From contig NC_035790.1 in assembly GCF_001653235.2 (NCBI RefSeq), forward strand, positions 6,014,001 through 6,078,000: a stretch of DNA of 64,000 nt, read 5' to 3'. Position 1 is the stretch's first letter, and every line of letters starts with the position of its first letter. The DNA is from Pochonia chlamydosporia 170. Lineage: Eukaryota > Ascomycota > Sordariomycetes > Hypocreales > Clavicipitaceae. Positions 1 to 11,705 of this stretch are shown piece by piece. A program made the translations under genes and the position numbers. The notes under the pieces were generated by a model. That model did not search any database, was not told the origin of the DNA, and worked only from the letters and a program-made list of their open reading frames with translations.

Positions 1-1651
1 CGTCGTGTAGCTGATGAATTTTGGCAAACAGGAAGTTTTGAGAATCCCCGCGCTCCCCCACCGGTGCCACCTTCGAGAACTCCTGGTAGAGATATGATGC
101 CCAGTCGCCCGGCTCCCAAACCACCGGTCAGCATGAACAACAGACCGCTGCCACCAAGTGTGTATCCTACAAAGGACTCTGGCATTGGTCTCTCCCAACA
201 ATCCGACGACTACTCGCCACAAGGAAAGGATAACGTGCCCATGCTACCCGAGGAGCATCGATCAAGATCCAACTCTCGAGCCAACGGTCAATCACCCTTC
301 AGTCCTCCCACTCCCCAGCCAGGCCAGACCACTGCCCAGGCGGCGGCGTATCAACAGCAGCAATTTGTGCAGCAGCAACATGAACAAGCCATGGCACAAG
401 CACAAGCAGCAATGTCTGGGCATGTCGGTCGTGCCCCTAGCAAGCGAACACCTCAACCCCAGGCACCAGTGCCCGCCCCCCATCAAAACGCCGCCTACGC
501 CCGACCAGGAGACGCAAATGGACACCCCAATGCATCCCGGCAACAACCCGGGCCTGGCGCAGTGCCTGGCGCGAGGCCTCGACATAGACCCCGCCAAAGC
601 AACGGCATTGATGTTGTTGCGTCATTGAAACGAATCTGCAACGATGGCGATCCACGGGAGGTCTTCCGCGGGTTTACAAAAATTGGCCAAGGCGCTTCTG
701 GCGGTGTCTTTACTGGTTACGAGAGGGGTACCAATCGACTTGTTGCTATCAAGCAGATGAACCTCGAACAGCAACCAAAGAAAGACCTCATCATTAACGA
801 AATTTTGGTTATGAAAGATAGCTCACATCCCAACATCGTGAATTTCATCGATAGCTACCTCTGCGGAGGCGAGCTATGGGTAGTCATGGAGTTTATGGAA
901 GGTGGCAGCTTGACAGACGTCGTCACCTTCAATATTATGACGGAAGGACAAATTGCATCGGTGTGCCGCGAGACTCTAAAGGGCCTCCAGCATTTACATT
1001 CCAAGGGCGTCATTCACCGCGATATCAAGTCGGACAACATTTTGCTATCAAATGAGGGTAGCATTAAACTCAGTGAGCCCCCAGCCCTCTTCTCCTTAAC
1101 AACTTTTTACAAAGTGGCTGTTTTGTCTAACGCAGTTTTGTAGCGGACTTTGGTTTCTGTGCCACTATCAACGAAGCGCAGAATAAACGAACGACCATGG
1201 TTGGAACGCCATACTGGATGGCACCGGAAGTTGTTACGAGAAAGGAGTACGGTCGCAAGGTAGATATCTGGTCACTTGGAATCATGGCCATTGAAATGAT
1301 TGAGGGAGAGCCACCATACCTAACTGAATCACCACTTCGAGCCTTGTGGCTGATTGCTACCAACGGAACGCCACAAATCAAGAACGAAGCCGCGCTTTCA
1401 CCTTTGTTCAAGGATTTCCTCTACTTTGCTTTGAAGGTAGATCCCGAGAAACGAGCAAGCGCTCATGATCTGCTAAGGGTACGTGCCTTGACACAAAAAT
1501 CAACAGACCTCGGCGATACAAACAGTGACTAACATATCACTCCTTTCTCTAGCATGAATTTATGAAGCAGTGCGTGGATTTAGGTCAATTGGCCCCTCTC
1601 GTTCAATCCGCCAGAGAACAAAGAGCCCAGGAGAAGGCACGAAAGCAATAA
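1..1651 (+). CDS. PAK-family serine/threonine kinase (Cla4/Ste20 type), 3' part
   Basis: Only the C-terminal part is present: the reading frame is open from base 1 and has no start in the window. Exons are 1-1072, 1144-1478 and 1553-1651; both introns (1073-1143, 1479-1552) are GT-AG. The first ~210 visible residues are Pro/Gln/Ser-rich with PPVPP-type SH3-binding stretches. The kinase domain follows: glycine loop IGQGASGG at visible residues 228-235, VAIK lysine at 251, HRDIKSDN from 339, DFG restored exactly across intron 1, then the activation segment [13 protein letters not shown]. This GTPYWMAPE form and GEPPYL are typical of PAKs, which act below Cdc42/Rac in polarity, septation and hyphal growth. 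The PH and/or CRIB domains that separate Cla4 from Ste20 lie outside the window. I favour Cla4, but this is inference. Confidence 0.9.
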
Positions 1652-3625
1652 ATCGAATGTGCGTTTGAGTAAAATGCACGGGATTTCGATATTTCACAGC
1701 GAGCATTGCTTTTATTGTTTTGTTTGAGACTTTTTATTCCCATGAAGAAGCGGTTTGATTGATCTAACAATGATGTGGCGGGTGAGGACGGTATTATTTT
1801 TATTGCCACCATGGCTGAGAATACCCAGGATGCGTAAAGAGCGTGGCATAACGGATGTGCTCTTAACAGTCAGCCAAGAGGCTGATCTCTAACGATTAAT
1901 GCGGACTCGGCAAGAAAGAATTGGGTAGCTTTGCAACATGGCATGCAATCACCAATGGTGGCTTGGTTATATAGTGAGCGGACTTCATAACTCACGACTA
2001 GCGATTTGAGTCCAGGCATTCCGGGCGATATCGCGACATGGTCATTGCCTCGACAATACAACTCTACAACAGTGTAACAACGTTTTCTTCTTCTTCGTTC
2101 GATATGACCTAAAAGGCCGTGTACACGTCGCTCTCTGTCCAACGAGGCAGACTTTCTTCATAGACATACGCATTTCACGGCCCCAGCAAACTGCTCTTCC
2201 CCCTCCTATGATGTTACATCGTCCGCCTTTGGGGCTTTTTTGTGTTCTTTTGGGCGAGAGTAGCACCAGTTATCAGCGATGTGGAATACTTGTCTTCTTC
2301 TAGTGCTGGTCATACCAATAGGATGTTGATCCGGAACCGCGGCCAGTGGCTTTTGCCATATCTCTCTACCCTTTTTTCGTCACTCCACAACGGGGATTGA
2401 GGTCCTCTCCTTCTTTTCACGTCAATTGGCTGGCATTGAATTGGATGGAAGGCGATTGGTTTAGGCGCGAGCAGCACATATCAGTACTTGGGGATGCTTT
2501 TTGACCGATCTGCCTTTGCGTGGATCGATGAGTACTATTATGCCTGGGAACGACATCACAAGCCATGGAGTGAATGCGGGGGATGAAATATATCGGGGAA
2601 CAGGGTTCCATACATGGAACAAAGTATCTTCATGGGACAGTTCTTGATGTACAGGCTTTGTTCCTTTGTTCTAATAGCCCATCATGCCTGACAGAGGCAG
2701 TGGCCACGCCGGAATTGGAAGAATGCGTGGTGAGGAAACGGAAATTGGAAATTGGGCGCATGATAAAAAGAAAACTCACAAGTTTCGAGTTACCATGCGG
2801 TTGAGTTCATTGGTTGTGATATCCATGAATATGTACTTCCCGTTGTGAAGAACGGGAACGCAAGCCTTGTAGGTTACTGCATAAGTTGTTTACGGTGCAT
2901 GATAGAGAAATGACGCGTGCTTGTTTTCTACGTCATGCATGCGGCCGATGCATGCAAGTCTCCTACAATTTCTCACTAAGATGCTTGCTGCATGCCATAA
3001 TCACTTGCATCATGTATAAGCAAGTACTGGTTTATCTCTCTTGGATGTATGAATTGACTTTGGGATACCCTGCAGTGCTTGCATATCAACAGTTTCAAGT
3101 CCTCAACATGCAACTCTGACGTTTGTTTGGATATTACAAGATCCCAGGCAGTTCACAATGCATCCGTGGAAAATATTCAAGTGCACTTGTAACAAGTGAT
3201 TCTATTTGACCACCCAATAGAGTGACCCATCTGCGCTGTGTATCTATCAAAAAACCCCTAGCGGTCTCTATACCCAGTGACCGACTTTTTTTGGCCATTC
3301 ATCAGAGCAAAACATGACCGTTCATGCAAAAAAAAAGTGGTTTCTAAAAAAGACAAATGAAATCCGTAAACGCCAAACAGTGTAGAATGCTTAAGAAAAT
3401 GTGTGCCTGGCTGACCTCGCAGCCTTGTATGTCCCTCATCCAGAGCGTAATGTAGATGGTGAGATATTAAAACCCTTGGCGTGGAGTCCGCCTCCGTCTA
3501 AGCTGGTTGTGCTGAGCACATTGCTTAATAAATATTTCTGCTCTAAAGCATCGTGTAGAAATGTATGTATATGTTGTGAAGTGAATCTCGGGGGAGGATT
3601 TCGCGGCAATGGCAAATCAATCCAC
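1652..3625. other. Intergenic region between kinase and SDR genes
   Basis: This is the shared 3' region of two convergent genes. It holds only short, overlapping open frames with no domain signature or credible splice chain. A short inverted repeat of TGCATGC around GGCC lies near 2935-2956, and A-rich tracts near 3330-3350. I see no RNA gene. Confidence 0.6.
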
Positions 3626-4717
3626 TTAGTAGCAGGAGTAGCCACCGTCAATGATGACATTGGAGCCAGTCATGAAGCTGGAGGCGTCGGAGGCGAGGAA
3701 GACACAGAGGCCGTTGAGCTCGTCGACTCCACCAAGACGGTCTTGGGGAGTCAGGGACTTCCAGATCTTCTTTTGGGCTTCGAGTGCGGGCACGCGGTTC
3801 AGAGCGGTGTCCATGTAACCGGGGGAGATGCAGTTGACACGGATCTTGTACTTGGCCCACTCAGCGGCAATCGACTTGGCGAACTGGATAACACCAGCCT
3901 TGGAGGCATTGTAGCAGCTCTGCTCCTGGGGATAGTTGACAATGGAGCCAGACATGGAAGCAACGAGAACGATGCTGCCGGGCTTGCCAGCGGCCATCAT
4001 GGCACGACCGACGGCCTGTGACATGAGGAAAGAACCCGTGAGGTTGATGTCGATGAGGCGGCGGAACATGGCAGGGTCGTAAGTTTCGGCCTTGATGTTG
4101 GAATCAGCGATACCGGCAGAGTTAACGAGGACGTCAGGAGCACCGTAGAGCTCAACAACGGATTCAACGGCTGCGTTGATGGCACCGCCGTCACGGACGT
4201 CAACCTTGAAGAAGGAGACGGGCAGACCAGACTTGTCGTGCAGCTCAGCAGCAGCCTCGTCACCGAGATCCTGATTAGCGTCGAAAATGACAATAGCCTT
4301 AGCACCAGCTTCCGCACAGGCACGAGCCATGTGGTTACCAAGTCCACGAGCACCACCAGTAATGATGATAACTTTGCCGTAGACGCTCATGTTGCGCAAG
4401 GTGTGAGGCATGGCCTCGTAGACTTTCTTGCCCAAAGGCTGTACGAGGTCGTACTCGGGAGGAGGAGCAGGGCTGTCATAGGGGACTTGAGCGGCGTCCT
4501 CGGTGACTTGGACGGTGTGCTTGTCCCCTTGTCCCTGGCCAGCTCCATAGAGAGTAACTGGAATTTCCTTCTCGCGGACAACACTCTTCTTCTGTGTGGT
4601 GTCAGAGACGGCGTTGATACGGGTGGCAGAGAAGAGGCGAGCGGTAGATCGGGGAATGGCAACGCGAGGGGCGGCAGCCCGGCTGAGCCGCAGGGCGTTC
4701 CGTGCAGCGAAAGACAT
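3626..4717 (-). CDS. Short-chain dehydrogenase/reductase with mitochondrial-type presequence
   Basis: This is an intronless gene of 363 residues. The N-terminal ~40 residues are rich in Arg, Ala and Ser with no acidic residues, like a mitochondrial targeting peptide. A classical SDR domain follows: TGGARGLG cofactor loop at 120-127, NSAG at 199-202, INLTG near 224, catalytic Ser in the VASMSG segment (254-256) and Y279-N-A-S-K283. The C terminus reads GSNVIIDGGY, the usual SDR substrate-side end. The layout resembles fungal polyol dehydrogenases (D-arabinitol or mannitol/sorbose type) that interconvert polyols and ketoses with NAD(P)H; the substrate is inference. About 75 residues between the presequence and the Rossmann fold are lineage-specific. 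The ATG at 4717 is the first in frame. The gene is convergent with the kinase gene upstream in the window. Confidence 0.9.
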   Translation of the reverse strand: MSFAARNALRLSRAAAPRVAIPRSTARLFSATRINAVSDTTQKKSVVREKEIPVTLYGAGQGQGDKHTVQVTEDAAQVPYDSPAPPPEYDLVQPLGKKVYEAMPHTLRNMSVYGKVIIITGGARGLGNHMARACAEAGAKAIVIFDANQDLGDEAAAELHDKSGLPVSFFKVDVRDGGAINAAVESVVELYGAPDVLVNSAGIADSNIKAETYDPAMFRRLIDINLTGSFLMSQAVGRAMMAAGKPGSIVLVASMSGSIVNYPQEQSCYNASKAGVIQFAKSIAAEWAKYKIRVNCISPGYMDTALNRVPALEAQKKIWKSLTPQDRLGGVDELNGLCVFLASDASSFMTGSNVIIDGGYSCY

Positions 4718-7020
4718 TGTGACTTTTGTGGTTTGTGAGGAGGGTTAAGTTGCAGAGTTGTCTTGTTGGGTTTAGGACAAAAGGAGGAATTTGTCAGAGC
4801 CAGCAACAGTCGACTTGCACAGAGATTGAGAGGAGAAGAGGATGGGTATCTGGAGAGTTGAACTTGGGATGAATGGAGAGGAGGTTCGATTGTTCAAGTT
4901 TCGGGGTGAGGAAGATGTCCTGATATATGAATTGTGAAGGCAATGACCAGCCGGGTGGAGTCTAGACCTCCCAGGGACCTTCACTCAAGGAGATCAACAG
5001 ACGTAACCGTTGTGGAGAATAAAGCTTTGCAATCTTGAGCCCTGAATCACTGGGATTACTGGGATGACTGGAGCCGCTGGAGCCAGGTGGAGTGTCAAAT
5101 CTGGGCCAAAGGTGGCGGCGCGTGGGAACCTGGCTTGACACTACTGCAGGATCTAGTCAGGGTATCTGTCGGCGGGATGTCCGGGTTGGAGACAATGGTT
5201 GTGAGGCGAAGCGCTTTTTTCCTGGGCTGGTCCCCTGTTGCGTCTGGTTCACCCTCCTTCTGGAAGCCGGCGAAGGAAAAAATTTGACTTTTTGTTGCTC
5301 TTGCTTGGCTGATGTACCCAGCGACGGAGTGTCGGGATCAGTCCGTCCACCCAGGCAGGCTTCGACAAATTGATATCGCACGACTTGGTTGAGCCGCACA
5401 GCTGATTTTTCTTTCTCAGAAATGCGTCGGTCCTAGCTTTTACTTGTCGTGGGTTGGTGTTTATGCTGTGGATACGATGTTGCTTTCTTTTGTGGGTTGT
5501 GAATGAGATGAATGACTCTGGACCTGCGTTGTGTGATGTATCACAAGATCTGGGCTGGAAGAAGCATCGGAGAATGAAGATGCAACAAAGATCAAGCAAA
5601 AGGGAACAGTAATTAGGGGGGCTATGGGAGACTGGGAGGCTCAATGCTATTAATATCGGTTCGTGACAGGTGGCTGTGGCCGTCAGCACTCTGAGCTGTT
5701 CCGGCCATCTCGTCTTTCCGGGGTCGGGCATCTCTCGTGTTCCAGGTTGGCATCTTCTGTGGCGCCGAATGCGCCGTATGAATGTCAGACGGAGGATTAT
5801 GGTGTTTGACATTTCTGCACAGGACTTTCCAAGTCCGTGCAATCAAATTGTGTCGACTAGAAACAATAGCCACAGCCGCGGCTAGGTGATTGAACAACTG
5901 GTATGACGACTAACGGCACCGGGGAAGTGAAGTGGCGAATGCGGCGGCAACAAGATCTCGGAGCGGTGTCGGCTGGGTCTCTTCGCGTCACGAAAAACTG
6001 GGGTTTCGCTGGAGAATAGGAGGGCCTTGCGTCAGTGGAGACATGATTGTTCTGCAAGCTGCATGCAGAGCCGATTGTCAATCCTGCTGGGTTTGTCTCA
6101 CACCATTGTTGTTCGCCTTCCCCTAGGTGAAGGGCAGACCTAAGAGAAGCATGGAGAGTGCCTTCGGTGTACTGTCTGGGATGCCTCACCAACAGCCCGA
6201 TTTCCATTTCCCTGGAGAAATCCCACGGTCCTGACGAAACAGGCACAGGCAATGGAATGTGTATCGAAGAATTAAGCAAAGCCCCTGTACCAAAGCGCAT
6301 TCCCTTTCCAGACACTGATGATTGCGCAATGTCTCACATGACCTGGGCACCACCTCGACGAAATGAGGTTGCGTTGTCTCTGCTCCAGGTGCTCTGTACT
6401 CCGTAATACTGTATTTTGCTCTTCGTGAAAAGGAGATGCCTTCTGGGTGTGTGCCAAAAGGAGCAATTTGGTCTCTCGTCTACGAATAATTCCAGGATTG
6501 TACATGGCAGTGGAGCAAGAATAGGTCATATGACTATGCCTGACACTGGGATCTGAACAGGGCACTCTGGACATTACTGCAGTCGTCAGTCTTTGGTAGG
6601 CCACTTACCCCCATGGTGAACAGCCCCCGTTGAAGCTGATATGCTCGCATACCATACACAAACCCATTGGATTTGTAATATACGTCTGTACAGAAATTCC
6701 CGTTGCCTCATTATCCCCGACCGTGGCCACAAGTGGCCACACATGTTGACCAACTCACAGCTTGCACACGGTGAGAAGAATTATTGGTTGTGGCAAGGGG
6801 TGCGACATGACAGACAATGCTGCACTTGTTGATCCACCGGGGACCGTCAGGGGATGCCAAGGCTCCGTGATTGATTTCTGGCTTCAGCGAGCTAATTTGA
6901 TATGACCACACACACCGATGTCCTTTGGGGAGTGAGACCAGGGCATCCGGCAGCTTGGGAGCAGCTTTGATTGAAGCTTCTTCCCCCCAGGCTGTTGCAC
7001 ATGTCTGACATGGCAAGCTA

Positions 7021-7141
7021 CAGTGGGGGGTCAGAAGTATTTGAACAGGGAAAGGTATCGCATATCTCGTTGTGTGCTGAGGCATATTGAGCTGTGTTAG
7101 TGTATACTTGCATATGTTCAAATACATTGGACCACAGACTG
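7021..7141. mobile_element. Tc1/mariner-type MITE, 121 bp, intact terminal inverted repeats
   Basis: The left end starts CAGTGGGG and the right end stops ACTG, with a TA dinucleotide on both sides (7019-7020 and 7142-7143), the classic target duplication of Tc1/mariner elements. Counting the TA, the two 29-bp ends match as inverted repeats at 23 of 29 positions, including an exact 11-bp block GTATTTGAACA (7037-7047) against its complement (7115-7125). The interior is too short to encode a transposase, so this is a non-autonomous element. Degenerate relatives lie near 18180 and 27855. Confidence 0.8.
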
Positions 7142-8533
7142 TAGGCAGAGAAGACGGCTGCGTCTGAACCCCTGGCCCTGTCTGTCCCTACCAGATGTGG
7201 CGTCTCTGAATGGAGATTAGCGCTGGTTACCGTGTCTAATTGAGACTTTGTGGTCAGAAACGGTCCGGAGCATAGGTGTGGGTACGGTAAGACAGCCGAG
7301 CGAAGCACACACCGTTTTGACGAGTGCTTTTTGCAGTAGAGGCACAGTAACTCTTTGGATGCGTCTTTTCATGACGTTTCCCTTGAAATGGCCAGACTTG
7401 TGGCCTATTACAGGGGTAAAAGACCACCACTTGGACAGCAGCTTAATGCGCACGGCTGCCATGTTACTCCATCTATGCCCAGATGCCCATACAGCAAGCT
7501 TGTGAACATGGTCTAGCCAGGTCGTAGACAAACAGTGAAGTCAATGAGGTGGAAACGCCGTGCCGTTCTGTTGTGAGTTATCACTTCACTGGAGTGGCCT
7601 TTGAAAAATATACCAAAATTTCATACCAGTACAGTAATAAGTAGGGCAACTTCTTGACATAAATCTCGATCACGCCTGCACGGGCCACTGCAGCAATCTG
7701 AAGGAACTGCCGAGATCCAATCGTTCCTAGCTTGAGCAAAGCACCTGCCTGGTGGATCGTGAGTGCTGCATGCCGCGCTTCATCATCGTGACTTTTCCCG
7801 GATAACCCCGCAGTGGATCGTCCATGTGGCGAGTTCGTTTTCCAATACTCCATATGTTGAAGATAAAACGTATCAGGAGCACCTCTTGATTGTACATTTC
7901 GAAATTACTGTGGCCAGCATTAATACAAACTTTGGAATGGGCCACAATAAATCTGGGCCAATCCAGGGACAATGAGAAAGCTGTTGGACCTGCCTAGGCG
8001 TAACTTTTTTGTTGGTCGCCAACGAGTGCGAGGCTAGGAAGACGTGTCAGATTTGAGCATGTGTGTATCAAATGATTTGGATCGCACACATCATTGGAAT
8101 CTGTGCCCCAGAGCCATCAGAATTAGTAACATTTCAACTTGGGGGTTTTTGACAGCCCCTTGCCTGTACTCAGTTGACAGTCTTAAACGGTGGACGCTGC
8201 AGACGAATATTCTTCCCAGCTTGTGGGGCATGGGCCTTTCAATCCTTTGTCGTCAAGGGAAAACGGGGGGAGCATGAGAAGGAGACGCAATGAACAGCGA
8301 CGACTAGCACAACCGCGTGTGGTCATGATCGCGGCAAAAGTATTGCAGCATGTGGCGTCGACATCGAGAGAGAGAGGGGGAGAAAATCCCCGTCTTGACG
8401 ACAATTCATGGCTATTGTGATGCAGCAGCTGGCCCAAACGGGCAGTTACCCCAGCTCATACCAGCACGGTTGCTCAGGTGGCTCTTGCCGTCAATATCAG
8501 GGAAGATTGAAAGCCTGGATGTCTGCGAGGAAA

Positions 8534-8556
8534 GACCAGACCAGACCGGACCAGAC
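8534..8556. repeat. Short GACCA-rich tandem tract
   Basis: About four imperfect copies of GACCA in a row. This is a minor simple repeat inside the gene-poor region. Confidence 0.7.
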
Positions 8557-10358
8557 TCCTCTCGATGACGAGCCGTCGTTTGCATTGAGCACATTCTCGA
8601 GGCTGCGTAATCACACTGTCGTTGTGACAAAAAGTTATCAGTTGTGGTATCTTGATATCTGCTACGGAGGTATCCATTGGCCAAAAACCAGCTTTGCTCG
8701 ATTGAGTCTCGCATGCAATTTCCGTTTTGCGATCAGTTCCCTTCGCCAGTCATTTGTCGCTTGTGGCGGTATGCGAACTCATGTTGGTCTTTCATTTTTG
8801 AAAAAACTTGACAGTTGCAGCTACCATGCAAGTGTTTGCAGAACGACCACCACCTTGTCAATCCTGGTCACCCTCGTCACTCCTGGTGGCTTTTGCTAGC
8901 TTGGACAGGCAGCAGCAATGTGCAGCCGAGCGCTACCGGACCTCATCCGCAGCACACCATCAAAAAGTCTTTTACAGGCCATGCCTGCGGTATCAGGACC
9001 GTCCAGACTCGATCAACAAATGAGCCTGTCAGATTCGAGGCAAGGCCACACGTCCTGCCCTTGGCGGTGACAAGGAATGGACCAGACTGTTGGCGAACGA
9101 AATGACCAGGACACTCAATGGCATGGGGGGACATTGGCTGACCGAAAACATAGACCATTTGCGGCTTCGACCAGACATTTGAAGACGAGCAAGACGACAA
9201 GCCCACCAGACAATTTTTTGTTGTCAGAGCCTGCCCCTGGTCTCCCGAGCCCATGGGGTCGCTGAAGGTGGGAACGTGGGGAGACCAGGTGTGGCCTGGT
9301 GCCATCACCAGCGCCGAAACCGCCTTGAGCTGGGGTGTCGATGAGGCAATCTCACAAGTGGTCATGTGGCCAGCTGAATTTTTCTCTCCCCCCTGGTCGG
9401 TAAGACAACAAACCTGAGGATCCGGGCCAAAGCTTCCTACCAGGCTCGTCTCCAGCCGAACTAGCCACGTTGCCCGAACCACATGTTGAAAACGGACGAG
9501 ACATCAACTGTTATGCCAATAGACTCCGAGTACGGGGTGCTTGATCTCCGACTTGCGCGTCTGTACTCCGTACACCGTCCTCCCATATACCCTGACCCTG
9601 GGCAGCTCAGCCTGCAAGAGAGAACACGGACCCCATCAAGCAGTCGTAAATTCCAGTTATTGATTGCGCAGGAAGTTACTCCCCAGTTTTCTCCGCCATT
9701 GCTTTCTGAAGCAAAAGAAAGCCTCATGACAATCCATCTGAGAACCCTATGAGGGCCGTTTCCTCGCTAGCAGGCTGATATTGTAGATGCTGGACTCTGC
9801 ATTTGCCCAGCCACGATGCACTTTATCATCGGCATTGGCGGCGTGCGAGACCAGTCCAAGGGAAGAAACTTGACCACTCGGCTTCTGGCCAACCTGCAGC
9901 GATTGCCAGCGCTAAGCAGTCGACCGGGGTTGGGTGGTATTAGATTGCCAAGCTGTCTCCGACAAACCTTAAAGCCGGAGGCTCAGAATAGCAGCACAAA
10001 GTGGCACAGCATATCCCTGTTCGCATATCTTGGCGCATATGAATGTGGACTTGGTTGCAAGACATGCACCTCTTTGACAATGACTGTTGTCTGTTCTCTG
10101 AGCCAAAGCATCATCAGCTCAACGCGAATACCTTTCGCAGACACTAATGAGTTACATTTGCCTCTGCTTTTGAGACCCTCTTTATTGGTTGTGTTTTCAA
10201 TGGTGGTGTTGTAAGACACAGTTGCAGCATATGCAGGGCTTGTTCCACTGCCGTTTTCGGCCATGACCAACCTCATGGTGTTGTGGTTTGCAAACCTCTT
10301 CAAGGATACAGCTGTATCCTGATGGAGTAGTTTTGCAACAGTACCTTGAGGTACCGGT

Positions 10359-10382
10359 AATACTGTACAGTAATACAGTATT
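10359..10382. repeat. Inverted repeat, 9-bp arms
   Basis: AATACTGTA (10359-10367) is followed after 6 bases by its exact complement TACAGTATT (10374-10382). The right arm plus TTTG recurs with one change at 6403-6417, which suggests a dispersed family. Confidence 0.75.
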
Positions 10383-10551
10383 TTGAGTGAATTTATTCCA
10401 AGATTCCTGCAAATCATCGGTCAATGAGAAAAACCCCTCGAGGCAAGTTGAAACATCAATTTGATATGCAAGCCATGAAACCCCTCACCTCAACAGGTCA
10501 TATCAAGGGGATCCTTTCTGTTGTCGAGACCCAGAGTCTATCTGCAGCTCA

Positions 10552-10575
10552 GTACAGTACAGTACTGTGCTGTAC
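10552..10575. repeat. 24-bp near-perfect palindrome
   Basis: Two 12-bp halves, GTACAGTACAGT and ACTGTGCTGTAC, are complementary with one mismatch. The sequence is built of repeated GTACAGT words like those of the inverted repeat 170 bp to the left. Confidence 0.75.
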
Positions 10576-11705
10576 TCACCAAATATCTCTCGCTGAAGAA
10601 GGATTCAGAGCTCCATCTGCCGTTAGGCAGACGTATTTCCGAGCTCCATTCAGATCCACACGGACAGCTTACCAAGTACCCACCGCCCAGCTCTAAAACT
10701 GCACAATGAGATATTGATGCATCATGTCCCCAGTGTCACATCCACATTTGCTAGCCTTGCAAGTTCGCTGGAAGATCAATTTTTTTCTTCTCCCAAGCAG
10801 CCTATTGTGGCCAAGTTTTTCCAGAAGCCTTGGGAGACAACAAAAGAAACCAGCAGAATCCACGCACCCCACAGAGATGTGGATGCTCATACAAATAATG
10901 ACCAAACGGGTTTGTCATTTGGTCGTGTGAAGAATTGATAGACAGATAGCCCTCCAGCCACTGATGTCGACTTCTCCATAGCCTGCTTTATCAGTATGAA
11001 ATGAGGAACCACACGTTGGTACATTTACGGGATACCGGCGTGGTCAGCTGTCAATCAACTCTGAATCGGGGAGTGGCAGTACACCAACGCAGAATCAGCG
11101 GATGGTCGGCATTTGCATTCGCAAGATGCCATTGGATTTGAACTACCTTGCTGGTTATTACCAATAGGTTGATGCCAAGTTGCTTCGTTACGACGTGTCT
11201 AATCGGCACTTCGTTGAAGTTGGGTCTGAGGGTTCGCAAGCCACAAGCCAGAGCATTCGAGAGCTCGACTTTCGTCTTTGGCGCAATACTTTGGGCTGTT
11301 TTCGAACATCAGGCTGAGTCGCAGGAAAAAGGCATCACATGGCAAAGCACATTCTGCATCCCGCGTCGAAGGTTGAAAGTGGCTGCATCGAGGAGGTTGG
11401 GCAACAACATGGCTTGTAACACAGAGCACTTCGACAACCAAAAGAAGTCCCGACAGTGAGGTCAATTCGTAAAATCCTCCCGCTTTAGTCTAATGGCCCT
11501 TGAACGCCACCGCGTAGGGTATTATCATGGCAAACCATGCCACTCCGTACTATACACGTATTTTCACCCAAAATTCAAGTAGATTCGGCAACTCCCTTGT
11601 CTCCTCATAAACCAGATTACAAACCGAGAAATAGAGTCGTGGCCCCTTTAATGTCACCAATCTGATTTCATCATGCAGAAACGTTCGCAATTGATGGGGG
11701 CGTAA

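Larger units (their letters stand above)
4718..11705. other. Seven-kilobase gene-poor intergenic region
   Basis: No open frame here shows a domain, a plausible start plus splice chain, or coding-like composition; the longest are under 200 codons and rich in Cys, His, Trp and Ser, as expected of random frames. The region contains one well-preserved MITE (7021-7141), a GACCA-rich tract (8534-8556), two perfect TACTCCGTA words (6397, 9564) and two palindromes (10359-10382, 10552-10575). It includes the promoter of the SDR gene at its left end. Non-coding transcripts cannot be excluded from sequence alone. Confidence 0.6.

Noticed and set aside
5249..5897. Open frames of 90-197 codons on the minus strand.
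   Set aside because: Composition is random-like (Cys/His/Arg/Ser-rich), they overlap each other in different frames, and they have no splice continuation or domain.
9816..10214. A 132-codon plus-strand frame in the gene-poor region.
   Set aside because: No domain, no good start context and no support from splice sites.
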